DNA of 64,000 bases from Pandoraea pneumonica (GCF_902459645.1 NZ_CABPSK010000001.1:682001-746000); one strand, 5' to 3'; positions 17,178-25,970 are shown, numbered from the stretch's first letter. Translations and numbers: made by a program. The notes: a model not told the origin generated them from the letters alone.

Positions 17178-18467
17178 TCAGGCGCTCGCTAGCTCCACGG
17201 GGGACGGCTGCGCCGCGCCATCGACTGCCTGCGCTGCCGCGCAACGCACGACACCGGCATCGGCTAGGCCCGCAATCTCGTCGGGCGTATAGCCGAGTTC
17301 AGCGAGCAAGGCCTGCGTGTCCTGACCCAGCGACGGCGGCGCTGCGCGCAGCGGCAAACGCTCGCCTGCCAGCGTGATCGGCAGCAGTGCGGTGCGGGTG
17401 CTGACGGCTTGTCCTGCCGCACTCGCGTCGGCGGGCAACGTGACTTCCGCCAGACCGCCCGTGGCCAGCAGATGGGGATCGTCGAACAACGCTTGCGGCT
17501 TCGTGATCGGCGCGTAAGGCAGGCCGGCGCGCTCGAAAATTTCTCCGATATGGGCGGCGGTGAATGCCTCCATGTGATGCCGAAGCTTCGGCATCAGCCA
17601 TTCACGCGCTTGCACGCGCAGGTTGTTGGTGGCGAGCCGTTCGTCTGCCTTGAATGCTTGCAAACCGAACGCATCGCAAAAGAGTGCCCACTGGGTATCG
17701 GATACCACCGCGAGGAAAATTTGCTCGCCGTCTTTGACGGTAAAAACGTCGTACACCGCCCATGCGGAAATGCGGCTCGGCATCGGCGCGGCGGGGCGAC
17801 CGGTGACGGCGAACTGCATCATGTGCTGCGCCATCAAGAACACGTTGTTCTCGAAGAGTGCGCTTTGCACTTCTTGCCCTTGCCCGGTGCGCTCGCGCTG
17901 GGCCAACGCGGCCATTGCACCTATTGCGCCGAACATGCCACCCATCACATCGTTGACGCTCGCGCCTGCGCGCAGCGGCTTGCCTTCCGGTCCGGTCATG
18001 TAGGCCAGACCGCCCATCATCTGCACGACTTCGTCGAGCGCAGTGCGATGGTCGTACGGGCCGGGCAAGAAGCCCTTGTGCGACACGTAGATGAGGCGCG
18101 GATTGAGGCGCGACAACGTTTCGTAGCCGAGCCAGAGCTTGTCCATCGTGCCGCTCTTGAAGTTCTCGCTGAAGACGTCGGCATTCGCGAGCAAGCGGTG
18201 CACGATCTCCACGCCGCGCGGGTCTTTCAGGTCGACGGCCAGACTCTTCTTGTTGCGATTGAACGTACTGAAAAAGCCCGCGCCGGAACCGCGCAGTTGC
18301 CGTGTGCTGTCGCCAGTCATCGGCTCGACTTTGATGACTTCTGCGCCCAGGTCGGCCAGCACCATCCCGCACGTCGGGCCCATCACCATGTGCGTCATTT
18401 CGATGACGCGCACGCCGCTGTAGGGCAAGTCACGGTTGCCGTGCACTTTGTTTGTCGCCTCGCTCAT
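17178..18467 (-). CDS. CaiB/BaiF family (class III) CoA-transferase
   Basis: 429 residues from ATG 18467 (GGGAG upstream; coupled by ATGA to the lyase gene). Family marks: N-terminal GVRVIEMTHMVMGPTCGMVLADLGAEVIKVE split across the Rossmann part, SLAVDLKDPRGVEI, and the catalytic Asp region SDTQWALFCDAFG. These enzymes move CoA between carboxylic acids and usually form interlocked homodimers. With the lyase next door it should activate a branched 3-hydroxy acid so that it can be cleaved, as in 3-hydroxy-3-methylglutarate or citramalate breakdown. Exact acid unknown. Confidence 0.92.
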   Translation of the reverse strand: MSEATNKVHGNRDLPYSGVRVIEMTHMVMGPTCGMVLADLGAEVIKVEPMTGDSTRQLRGSGAGFFSTFNRNKKSLAVDLKDPRGVEIVHRLLANADVFSENFKSGTMDKLWLGYETLSRLNPRLIYVSHKGFLPGPYDHRTALDEVVQMMGGLAYMTGPEGKPLRAGASVNDVMGGMFGAIGAMAALAQRERTGQGQEVQSALFENNVFLMAQHMMQFAVTGRPAAPMPSRISAWAVYDVFTVKDGEQIFLAVVSDTQWALFCDAFGLQAFKADERLATNNLRVQAREWLMPKLRHHMEAFTAAHIGEIFERAGLPYAPITKPQALFDDPHLLATGGLAEVTLPADASAAGQAVSTRTALLPITLAGERLPLRAAPPSLGQDTQALLAELGYTPDEIAGLADAGVVRCAAAQAVDGAAQPSPVELASA

Positions 18468-19450
18468 TGCGCGTCTCCCAGCAGGCAACCTTCCGGTTGC
18501 GGGGCGCTAGGGGCGCGTCCATCGGCGTAGCGAAAGCCTTTCGGCAGACCGGCGTCTTGCACGTGGCCGTAAAGCGCTTCGCCAGGCAGGGCATCGGCAA
18601 GCACGGCGCGCGCAGCGGCGAGCGCATCGACATCAATGCCGGTGTCGTGACCCATGGCTTCGAGCAGGAACACCAAGTCTTCCGTGACGATGTTGCCGGT
18701 TGCGCCGGGCGCATATGGGCATCCGCCGAGTCCGGCCTGGCTCGCATCGATGGTCGTCACGCCAGCGTCCAGCGCCGCGACTACGTTGGCTAGCCCCTGA
18801 CCGCGGGTGTTATGGAAATGCGCGCCGCCCGCTTTGCTGCCGAATTCGGCCTGCAAGCGACGGAACAGGCGGCGCACCTGCACCGGGTTGGCGTAGCCGC
18901 TGGTATCGGACAAACCGATTTCATCGACGCCGCACTCCGCCATGGCGAGGCACATGCGCATCGTCTGGTCGTCGGTCACGGTGCCCGCAATCGTGCAGCC
19001 GAAGGCGACCGATACCCCGGCTTCGATCTCGATGCCAGGGAATTGGGCGTCGCGCAGCGCCACGATGGCGCGCACTTCTTCGATCATTTGCGCCGTGGTT
19101 TTGCGGATGTTGGCCATCGAGTGCTCGTCGGTCACCGAGACGGGCAGCGTCAGCTTGTGCACACCGGCTTCGAAGGCCGCCTGCGATCCGCGCAAATTGG
19201 GCGCGAGCACCGCGACGCGCAGTCCGGGAATCGACAGCGCGTGGGCGACGACGTCGTGAATGTCTGCCATCTGCGGCAGCAACTTGGCCGGTACGAACGA
19301 GCCGACTTCAATTTCTTTGAGACCGGCGGCAGCGAGTGCGGAGATCCAGCGCAGCTTGGCGGCGGTCGGCATCACGCGCTTCAGACTTTGCAGTCCGTCG
19401 CGCGGACCGACTTCGCTCACCAGTACTTGCGGGGCGGAGGATTGGGTCAT
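18464..19450 (-). CDS. HMG-CoA lyase-like enzyme
   Basis: 328 residues, DRE-TIM metallolyase fold. The start motif VGPRDGLQ (about 14-21), metal-binding HFHNTRG (His211, His213) and the catalytic loop GLGGCPYAPGATGN with Cys244 are all present, which places it with HMG-CoA lyase and (3R)-citramalyl-CoA lyase-type enzymes. Product would be acetyl-CoA or pyruvate plus a keto acid. AGGAG precedes the ATG. First gene of the cluster, directly behind a pair of tandem operators (19466-19502), so its expression is probably set by the divergent IclR protein. Confidence 0.93.
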   Translation of the reverse strand: MTQSSAPQVLVSEVGPRDGLQSLKRVMPTAAKLRWISALAAAGLKEIEVGSFVPAKLLPQMADIHDVVAHALSIPGLRVAVLAPNLRGSQAAFEAGVHKLTLPVSVTDEHSMANIRKTTAQMIEEVRAIVALRDAQFPGIEIEAGVSVAFGCTIAGTVTDDQTMRMCLAMAECGVDEIGLSDTSGYANPVQVRRLFRRLQAEFGSKAGGAHFHNTRGQGLANVVAALDAGVTTIDASQAGLGGCPYAPGATGNIVTEDLVFLLEAMGHDTGIDVDALAAARAVLADALPGEALYGHVQDAGLPKGFRYADGRAPSAPQPEGCLLGDAQ

Positions 19451-19464
19451 TCGAAAGCTCCTGA

Positions 19465-19503
19465 AGTTCTATCAGAAAGAACTATGTTCTGTTTGATAGA
19501 ACT
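19465..19503. promoter_or_regulatory. double operator, nested 39-bp palindrome
   Basis: Two copies of GTTCT-N7-AGAAC, at 19466-19482 and 19486-19502, centres 20 bp (two helical turns) apart. Together they form one palindrome whose 18-nt arms match at 16 positions and whose outer AGTTCTATCA / TGATAGAACT is perfect. It lies 15 nt upstream of the lyase start. Expected ligand: the IclR protein encoded divergently. Confidence 0.75.
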
Positions 19504-19569
19504 ATACGAGCAACTTCACGCGCATTTAAGTTGGGTAAACCCGTAATTCACTCATTTTGTGGAACTTGT

Positions 19570-19586
19570 GTTCTGTCCCGTAGAAC
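19570..19586. promoter_or_regulatory. third copy of the same operator motif
   Basis: GTTCT-GTCCCGT-AGAAC, identical in design to the two upstream copies and 84 bp (centre to centre) from the nearer one. It is 44 nt before the IclR start, a position fit for autoregulation. Confidence 0.65.
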
Positions 19587-19630
19587 TGTAGAGTTGCCGG
19601 ACACAATGAAACGCACGACAGGAGAGCCGA

Positions 19631-20455
19631 GTGGGCCAAGAAGAATTCAGTGCTGAGGGACAAGCCGCCGAAAGCGCCGGTAACGCCGATAGCGGCAGCG
19701 GCAGCGGCGTCGCAGTGCTCGATCGTGCGTTTGCGATCCTCAACGCGTTCGGCCCTGCCGAAGATGGGCTGACACTGACCGAAATTTCGCTGCGCACCGA
19801 TCTGTACAAGAGCACGGTGCTGCGCTTGCTCGGTGCGCTCGAACACGGGGGATTCATTCGCAAACTGGGCGACGGGCGATATGCCATCGGCCCGCAACCG
19901 TTGCGCTTGGCGGCACGTTATCAGCGGTCGTTTCAGGTGGGGCCCGTGATTGAGCCGGTGTTGCAGCAGTTGAGCCGCGAACTGGGCGAAACCGCATCGC
20001 TGTATGTCCGTCAGGGCGATCAGCGGTTGGTGCTCTACCGGGTGGAGCCTACGCGCGCGGTGCGGGTGTCGATTCGTATCGGTGAAGAATTCCCGATCGC
20101 GAAGGGCGCGTCGGGCAAGGTTTTACTCGCCTTTACTGAAACCGACGACCCGCGTTGGGCCGATGTGCGAGAGCGTCTCTGGGCTGTCTCGTTCGGTGAA
20201 CGAGACCCCGAAACCGCGTCGGTTTCGGTGCCGGTGTTCGGTGCGAGTGGGGAGTTCGTCGGTGCGCTCACCCTGTCCGGGCCGAAGGCGCGTTTCGACA
20301 TGGCATCGGCAGTGAAGCAGGCATTGGCCGCGCTACTCGACGGTGCACGTCGCGCGACCGTTGCACTCGGTGGCATGGGGGAGCGTTACGACGCGAGCCT
20401 TGCCGCGACACGCCAAGCAGGGTTCACAGTGCCGGGGCACGACGCGGGCACGTAA
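19631..20455 (+). CDS. IclR family transcriptional regulator
   Basis: 274 residues from GTG 19631 (GGAGAG 7 nt upstream). A Gly/Ser-rich N-tail (about 1-25) precedes the winged helix (about 28-85: VAVLDRAFAILNAF, LTEISLRTDLYKSTVLRLL) and the effector-binding domain (about 95-255). Divergent from the four-gene catabolic cluster and separated by three GTTCT-N7-AGAAC operators; it most likely controls that cluster in response to its substrate. Family is certain; effector is not. Confidence 0.94.
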   Translation: MGQEEFSAEGQAAESAGNADSGSGSGVAVLDRAFAILNAFGPAEDGLTLTEISLRTDLYKSTVLRLLGALEHGGFIRKLGDGRYAIGPQPLRLAARYQRSFQVGPVIEPVLQQLSRELGETASLYVRQGDQRLVLYRVEPTRAVRVSIRIGEEFPIAKGASGKVLLAFTETDDPRWADVRERLWAVSFGERDPETASVSVPVFGASGEFVGALTLSGPKARFDMASAVKQALAALLDGARRATVALGGMGERYDASLAATRQAGFTVPGHDAGT

Positions 20456-20504
20456 GCCATGCCGGGCGAGTCATTTCAAGTGAGTGATGCACGCCGCGTC
20501 AGTA

Positions 20505-21194
20505 TCACTCGCCCTTGCGAATGGCTTCCGCCACGACGGTCAACACCTCAGTGGCCGTATTTTCCGAGTGTGCCTTGAGCACATCGCCCAAGCGAGGGCG
20601 CCCGTCCTCGCGTAGCGCACGCATGATCTGCTCATGCTCTTCGTGCGATTCCTGCCAACGTAAATGATCGGCATTTGCCGCGCCACGCGCGCGGTGCACC
20701 TTACTCATCAGCGCCGCGTAAATCGACGACAACACCGGGTTAGCGGCGCCATCGACGATCAGTTGATGAATCTCCTGATTGATGCGGAAGTAGTCTGTGC
20801 GATGGCCTTTGCTATGCGCATCGAGCATCTGCAAATGCTTCTTTTCAAGGGTGCGCAGCGCGACATCCGTCAGCCGCGACGCGGCCAACTCGCCTGCCAA
20901 ACGCTCCAGCCCATGCAGCGTTTCGAACGTCGCGCGCAACTCCGCTAAATCCAGCGGGGCAACGCGATAACCGATGTACTGCCGGTGCAATACCAGCCCT
21001 TCGGAAACCAGCGTTTTTAGCGCCTCACGCAACGGCGTCTTCGAGACATCGAAAAGTTCGCAGAGCGCTTTCTCGTCGATGCGCTCGCCCGGGGGCAATT
21101 CGCCTTCTTCGATCATGACGCGAAGGCGGGCTGCAATCTCGGCGGACATACCGAGTGTGCGGAGTCTGGGGGACTGCTGGAGGGGAAGGGCCAC
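20505..21194 (-). CDS. GntR family regulator, FCD (FadR) subfamily
   Basis: 229 residues with a GTG start at 21194; ATG 21149 is the alternative, and neither has a strong ribosome site. Winged helix at about 15-85 (GERIDEKALCELFDVSKTPLREALKTLVSEGLV split across helices), then an all-helical FCD ligand domain (about 90-225) that commonly binds carboxylates through metal-coordinating histidines. Divergent from the MFS/hydantoinase operon. A perfect TAGGGA-AA-TCCCTA dyad lies between them. Confidence 0.92.
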   Translation of the reverse strand: MALPLQQSPRLRTLGMSAEIAARLRVMIEEGELPPGERIDEKALCELFDVSKTPLREALKTLVSEGLVLHRQYIGYRVAPLDLAELRATFETLHGLERLAGELAASRLTDVALRTLEKKHLQMLDAHSKGHRTDYFRINQEIHQLIVDGAANPVLSSIYAALMSKVHRARGAANADHLRWQESHEEHEQIMRALREDGRPRLGDVLKAHSENTATEVLTVVAEAIRKGE

Positions 21195-21238
21195 GTTGTC
21201 TCGTTATCGATTATCAGTGTCGAAAAGATCCTACCATA

Positions 21239-21252
21239 TAGGGAAATCCCTA
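21239..21252. promoter_or_regulatory. candidate GntR operator
   Basis: Perfect 14-bp palindrome TAGGGA-AA-TCCCTA in the 176-nt region between the divergent GntR and MFS genes. Size and short centre fit FCD-type GntR sites. Nearby is a tandem ATTACAG pair (21293-21306). Confidence 0.5.
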
Positions 21253-21370
21253 CGTATCATCCTAATAAAATCAATTATTTACCAGCGTTGTAATTACAGA
21301 TTACAGATTCTATACTCACTCCCAAGTTGCGCGACGACGGTACTCAAGTCATCTAATCGGGAGATTCACC

Positions 21371-22669
21371 ATGCAGTCGACAAGCAGGGCCGCAACGCTA
21401 ACCGGTGCGAAGAGCACGGTTCGCTGGAAGATCTTTTTTCTGATGCTGTTTCTCATCGCCGTGAACTACATCGACCGTGCGTCGCTGTCGGTGGCGATGC
21501 CGTTGATCTCGAAAGAGTTCGATCTCACGCCAGCGATGGAGGGGCTGATTCTGAGCGGCTTCTTCTGGACTTATGCCGTCATGCAGATTCCGGGCGGCAT
21601 GCTGGCCGACAAGTACAAGCCACGCATCGTCATCGCACTGGCCACGGTCTTCTGGGGCCTCTTTCAGGCGGCCGCCGCGTTTTGTACGAGCGCCACGACG
21701 CTGCTCCTGACCCGCTTCGGGCTGGGCGCTGCGGAAGCGCCGATTTATCCGGCGGGCGGCAAACTCAACGCCATCTGGATGACGCAGAACGAACGCGGAC
21801 GCGGTGCCACGCTGCTCGACGGCGGTGCGCCGCTCGGGGCCGCGTTGGGCGCCATCATCATCACGTGGCTGATTACCGTGCTGGGTTCGTGGCGGCTGGC
21901 CTTCGTGGTGGCGGGTGTGGGCACGATGCTCGCGGGTTACGTCGCATGGCGTTATATCCGCAATGCACCGCGCGAACATCCGGACGTCAACGAAGACGAA
22001 GCCAATTACATCGAAATGGCGCAGGCGTCGGAGCATCGCGCCGAACCGGAAAACTTGTCGGGCCGTTCGCTGGATTTCTTCAAATACCGCTCGGTTTGGT
22101 GCATGGCGCTCGGCTGGATGTGCTTCAACACCGTGTTCTACGGGCTGCTGACGTGGATGCCGAACTACCTGCACAAAGTGCACGGCTTCGATATCAAGCA
22201 AATGGGTGGTGCGAGTTTCATCATCTTTTTCTGCGGCTTCATCGGTGAGCTGATCGGTGGCTGGATCGGCGACAAATGGAAAGCGGCTGGCGGCGCACCG
22301 AACAAAGTGATGCGCACGCTCTTCGGCATTGCTGCGGTCATCGCAACGGCCTCGATTTTCTCGGTGGCATACGTCACCAGCGATGTGGTCACGGTCGTGC
22401 TGCTGTCGTCGACGCTCTTCTTCCTGCGCTGGTGCGGCCTGTACTGGTGCATTCCGTCGATCCTCGGCACGCGTAACAAGATCGGTTTCCTCGGCGGCGT
22501 GATGAATCTGGGCGGCAACATCGGCGGCATCAGCGTGCCGTTGATCGTCGGCCTAATCGTGCAAACCACCGGCTCGTACTTCCTTGCGCTGATGTTCTTT
22601 GCTGCCGCTGGCGTTGGGTTGTTCGTGTGCTCCACGTTGATCGATTACGAACGAAAACTCCCTGTCTGA
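21371..22669 (+). CDS. MFS transporter, anion:cation symporter type
   Basis: 432 residues, about twelve membrane segments. The FLIAVNYIDRASLSVAMPLI start and GLGAAEAPIYPAGGK in the first half mark the ACS branch. GGGAG precedes ATG 21371. First gene of the operon with two racemase-family proteins and a hydantoinase, so it probably imports a hydantoin-, ureide- or carbamoyl-type compound or a related acid. Controlled by the divergent GntR protein (inference). Confidence 0.92.
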   Translation: MQSTSRAATLTGAKSTVRWKIFFLMLFLIAVNYIDRASLSVAMPLISKEFDLTPAMEGLILSGFFWTYAVMQIPGGMLADKYKPRIVIALATVFWGLFQAAAAFCTSATTLLLTRFGLGAAEAPIYPAGGKLNAIWMTQNERGRGATLLDGGAPLGAALGAIIITWLITVLGSWRLAFVVAGVGTMLAGYVAWRYIRNAPREHPDVNEDEANYIEMAQASEHRAEPENLSGRSLDFFKYRSVWCMALGWMCFNTVFYGLLTWMPNYLHKVHGFDIKQMGGASFIIFFCGFIGELIGGWIGDKWKAAGGAPNKVMRTLFGIAAVIATASIFSVAYVTSDVVTVVLLSSTLFFLRWCGLYWCIPSILGTRNKIGFLGGVMNLGGNIGGISVPLIVGLIVQTTGSYFLALMFFAAAGVGLFVCSTLIDYERKLPV

Positions 22670-22743
22670 TTTATCGATTTACCTGACCGGCACGCGCTCG
22701 CAGCGGCCGGTCGCTGTCCTTTGCTTTTGGTATTGGAACGACA

Positions 22744-23478
22744 ATGACAAAAAACTCCCGCACTTTGCTTGGCATGCTCACGCCGTCCTCCAACACCGCG
22801 CTCGAACCGATTACCAGCGCGATGGTGGCGGGACTGCCGAATGTCAGTGTCCATTTTTCGCGTTTTCGCGTGACCGAAATTTCGCTGGGGTCGACGGCGC
22901 TCGGCCAATTCGATCTCGACAAGATTCTCGACGCGGCCAAGCTGCTCGCCGATGCCGAAGTCGACGTCATCGCTTGGAACGGCACGTCGGCAGGTTGGCT
23001 CGGTTTCGAAACCGACGAAGCGCTGTGCCGCCAAATTACCGAGGCGACGGGCATCCCGGCGACCACCTCTGTGCTGGCGCTCAATGAAATTCTCGAGCAG
23101 ACCGGCGTCAAGGAGTTGGGGCTGGTCACACCGTATCTCGACGACGTTCAGCAGCGAATCATCGCGAATTACGCCCGGCGCGGTATTCAATGCACGGCCG
23201 AGCGCCATCTGGACTTGCGCAAGAACTTCGAGTTCTCCGAAGTCGACAGCGATACGCTCACCCGTCTCGTGAACGAAGTGGCCGTGCAGCGCCCGCAAGC
23301 CATCACCACGTTCTGCACCAACTTGCACGCCGCACCGCTGGCGCGCGCGCTCGAAGCCCAAACCGGCATCCCTGTGTACGACACGATTTCCACGGTGATC
23401 TGGAAATCGATGAAGCTTGCCGGTCTCGATACGCGCGCGTTGTCCGAGTGGGGACAACTGTTTGCGCGAGGGGAGTGA
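22744..23478 (+). CDS. Asp/Glu racemase superfamily protein, maleate isomerase-like
   Basis: 244 residues with two similar alpha/beta halves. The first half of maleate isomerases and arylmalonate decarboxylases carries a nucleophilic Cys in a C-T/S-S loop; here the corresponding stretch is WNGTSAGW, without a cysteine. The second-half cysteine is kept (TFCTNLHAAPLA, about residue 193). A single-Cys member should not work by the two-base racemase mechanism and may be a decarboxylase- or lyase-type enzyme. Located between the MFS carrier and the hydantoinase, with 4 nt to the next start. Specific reaction unknown. Confidence 0.82.
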   Translation: MTKNSRTLLGMLTPSSNTALEPITSAMVAGLPNVSVHFSRFRVTEISLGSTALGQFDLDKILDAAKLLADAEVDVIAWNGTSAGWLGFETDEALCRQITEATGIPATTSVLALNEILEQTGVKELGLVTPYLDDVQQRIIANYARRGIQCTAERHLDLRKNFEFSEVDSDTLTRLVNEVAVQRPQAITTFCTNLHAAPLARALEAQTGIPVYDTISTVIWKSMKLAGLDTRALSEWGQLFARGE

Positions 23479-23482
23479 TGCC

Positions 23483-24916
23483 ATGACGAATGCATTTGCA
23501 GGCGCGCAGCCCTTCGATCTTGTGATTCGCAACGCGGATGTCGTGACGGCCTCCGATCGCTTTCAGACCGATATCGGCGTAAGCGATGGCGTCATTGTGG
23601 CGCTGGGCCGCCGCCTCGGTCCGGGGCGGCGCGAAGTCGATGCCACGGGCCTGCTTGCCATGCCGGGCGGCGTTGACGGTCATTGCCATCTCGATCAGCC
23701 AATGCCGGACGGACTGCGCATGGCCGACGACTTCTTCACCGGCACACGCGCTGCCGTGTGTGGCGGTACCACGACCGTGATCCCATTCGCCGCGCAGGAG
23801 AAAGGCGGCTCCTTGCGCGCGGCGGTCGAGGATTACCACCGCCGAGCGAACGGGCGCGCCGTGGTCGATTACGGCTTTCACCTGATCGTGGCCGATCCGA
23901 CGGAAAAGGTGCTGAAAGAAGAGTTGCCGCAACTGATTCAGGAGGGCTACACGTCGTTCAAGATCTACATGACTTACGACGATCTGAAGCTCTCGGACAG
24001 AGAAATTCTCGAAGTGCTCTCGGTGGCGCGCGAGCATCGTGCACTGGTGATGGTGCATGCGGAGAACTCGGATTGCATCGCGTGGCTGACCGACAAACTG
24101 GTCGGTCAAGGGCGCATTGCGCCGAAGTTTCACGGGTTGGCGCGCCCGGCTGCTGTGGAGCGTGAGGCCACGCATCGGGCCATTACGTTTGCCGAATTGG
24201 TCGACGTACCGATTCTGATCGTGCACGTATCCGGCAAAGACGCCATCGGGCAAATTCGCTGGGCGCAGGGCCGCGGCATGCCCATTCTTGCCGAGACGTG
24301 TCCGCAGTATCTCTATCTGACGGCTGACGACATGGGGCACCCCGGCGACGACGGTTATGCCGGTGCCAAATGCGTGTGCAGTCCGCCGCCGCGCGATACC
24401 GATAATCAGGAAGCCGTCTGGAAAGCGCTCAAGCAGGGCGTGTTCTCGGTGTTTTCATCGGATCACGCGCCGTTTAACTACGACGATCCGCAAGGCAAGA
24501 AGCCCGGTGGTGAAACGCCATCGTTCGAACACATTCCCAACGGCATTCCCGGGATTGAAACGCGGCTTCCGTTGTTGTTCGACGGTGTGCGTCAGGGACG
24601 GCTGTCGTTGCATAAGTTCGTCGAACTGACGTCGTATCGCCCGGCACGGCTGTACGGTCTGTACCCGCGCAAAGGCACGATCGCCATCGGTGCCGATGCC
24701 GACATCGTGCTGTGGGACCCCGACGCGCAGGTGCAGATCACGAACGATGCCTTGCATCACGCGGTCGACTACACGCCGTACGAGGGCAGGGAAGTGACGG
24801 GGTGGCCAGTGCATTGCTTCTCGCGCGGCGAGCAACTCGTGGCCAATCGCAAGTATCTGGAACCGGCGCCGGGGCGCGGGCAGTTTCTGCCCGCCGATGC
24901 GCCGTCGCTCGTGTAA
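23483..24916 (+). CDS. hydantoinase / dihydropyrimidinase
   Basis: 477 residues from ATG 23483 (GGAG 8 nt upstream). Cyclic amidohydrolase that opens hydantoin, dihydropyrimidine or related rings. The dinuclear-metal site is complete: HxH (GHCHLDQPM, His67/His69), the carbamylated lysine (SFKIYMTYDD, Lys160), the histidine of ILIVHVSGKDA and the Asp of VFSSDHAPFNY. Typical length for the D-hydantoinase group. Middle gene of an operon with racemase-family proteins on both sides, as in hydantoin-use clusters, but no carbamoylase gene is present, so the ring-opened product must be processed elsewhere or by an unrecognised partner. Confidence 0.93.
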   Translation: MTNAFAGAQPFDLVIRNADVVTASDRFQTDIGVSDGVIVALGRRLGPGRREVDATGLLAMPGGVDGHCHLDQPMPDGLRMADDFFTGTRAAVCGGTTTVIPFAAQEKGGSLRAAVEDYHRRANGRAVVDYGFHLIVADPTEKVLKEELPQLIQEGYTSFKIYMTYDDLKLSDREILEVLSVAREHRALVMVHAENSDCIAWLTDKLVGQGRIAPKFHGLARPAAVEREATHRAITFAELVDVPILIVHVSGKDAIGQIRWAQGRGMPILAETCPQYLYLTADDMGHPGDDGYAGAKCVCSPPPRDTDNQEAVWKALKQGVFSVFSSDHAPFNYDDPQGKKPGGETPSFEHIPNGIPGIETRLPLLFDGVRQGRLSLHKFVELTSYRPARLYGLYPRKGTIAIGADADIVLWDPDAQVQITNDALHHAVDYTPYEGREVTGWPVHCFSRGEQLVANRKYLEPAPGRGQFLPADAPSLV

Positions 24917-24939
24917 CGCACTGACAAGGAGACGTTGCG

Positions 24940-25677
24940 ATGCGCTTGCTCGTGATCAACCCCAATATTTCCACCAGTGTGACGGCACTGATCGAGGCGG
25001 AGGCGCGCCGGGCGGCGTCGCCGCAAACGTCGCTGTCGTTCGCCACCGCGCAATTCGGCGTGGCGTATATCGAAACTCGCTTCGAGGCGCTGACCGGCGG
25101 CTATGCGACCGCTTGTGCGGCGGCAGAGCGGGCGGGCACGTTCGATGGTCTGGTCGTGGCGGCCTTCGGCGACCCCGGCTTGGGTGGCATCAAAGAGTTG
25201 TTCGACGTGCCCGTGGTCGGCATGACCGAAGCGGCACTGGCCAGCGCCTGCCTGCTCGGCAACCGGTTCTCGATCATTGCCATTTCGCACCGCATTCAGG
25301 CGTGGTATCGGGAATGCGTGGCGGCGAACGGCTTGTCGTCGCGGCTTGCCAGCATTCGCAGCCTCACCTCACCGCTGCGAGACATTGCGACGGTGCAGGA
25401 AGACCACGCGGCGCGGCTCGTGGAACTCAGTCAGATGGCGGTGGAGCATGATGGTGCCGACGTCATCATCGTGGCTGGCGCGCCGCTGGCCGGATTGGCG
25501 CGCCAGTTGCGGGGGCAGATTCCGGTGCCGGTTGTCGATGGCGTCTCCAGCGCCGTCAAGCACTGCGAATCGTTAATGGCGTTGCAGCCGGGGGCGGCGA
25601 CGGGCGGCAGTTTTCAGCGTCCACCGAGGAAAGACAACGCCGGGTTGCCACCGGCATTGCAGGCGCTGCTCGACTGA
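24940..25677 (+). CDS. hydantoin/allantoin racemase-family protein without catalytic cysteines
   Basis: 245 residues, HyuA/HpxA-like fold (MRLLVINPNIS start). Hydantoin racemases use two cysteines, one before the first FGDPG-type motif and one in a GCAG-type motif. Here the two positions read AAFGDPGL and VAGAPLAGLA: both are alanine. The rest of the fold is intact, and the frame shows no damage. So racemisation by the known mechanism is unlikely; it may belong to a non-racemase branch of the family. Strong ribosome site (AAGGAG). Last gene of the operon, followed by a terminator. Confidence 0.85.
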   Translation: MRLLVINPNISTSVTALIEAEARRAASPQTSLSFATAQFGVAYIETRFEALTGGYATACAAAERAGTFDGLVVAAFGDPGLGGIKELFDVPVVGMTEAALASACLLGNRFSIIAISHRIQAWYRECVAANGLSSRLASIRSLTSPLRDIATVQEDHAARLVELSQMAVEHDGADVIIVAGAPLAGLARQLRGQIPVPVVDGVSSAVKHCESLMALQPGAATGGSFQRPPRKDNAGLPPALQALLD

Positions 25678-25728
25678 GGACGCGATTCAGCACGCTTAGC
25701 TGCTACTCGAGTCGCAGAAAGATTCGGT

Positions 25729-25764
25729 AAGGCCGGCGCGGAAACGTTGCCGGCCTTCGTTTTT
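25729..25764 (+). terminator. intrinsic terminator after the hydantoinase operon
   Basis: Perfect 9-bp stem AAGGCCGGC / GCCGGCCTT, 11-nt loop, followed by CGTTTTT. It isolates the hydantoinase operon from the contractile-system operon. Confidence 0.92.
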
Positions 25765-25828
25765 CTATCGCCGCGCCAATCACTGTGCGCATGTGCTACA
25801 GTTCCGCTGCCAAAAATGAAAGCCAGAT

Positions 25829-25867
25829 GCCGAAAACGCTCAGGAATGCCGAGCGTTGCGTTTCGGC
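25829..25867 (+). promoter_or_regulatory. long hairpin in the leader of the eCIS operon
   Basis: Nested inverted repeat: outer GCCGAAA / TTTCGGC (25829-25835 and 25861-25867), inner ACGCTC / GAGCGT (25836-25841 and 25851-25856), a 9-nt loop and a 4-nt bulge on the right arm. It is about 100 nt before the first eCIS gene. No T-run follows, so it is more likely a leader structure or protein-binding site than a terminator. I could not place a convincing sigma-70 promoter. Confidence 0.5.
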
Positions 25868-25970
25868 AATCGAGACGGTGTAGGAATAATTACGACAAAG
25901 CAGTACCGGTAGTCGCTAGTGTTGTACCGAATCAGATAAGCAATTGGATTGCGAACGGTATCGGGGAACC

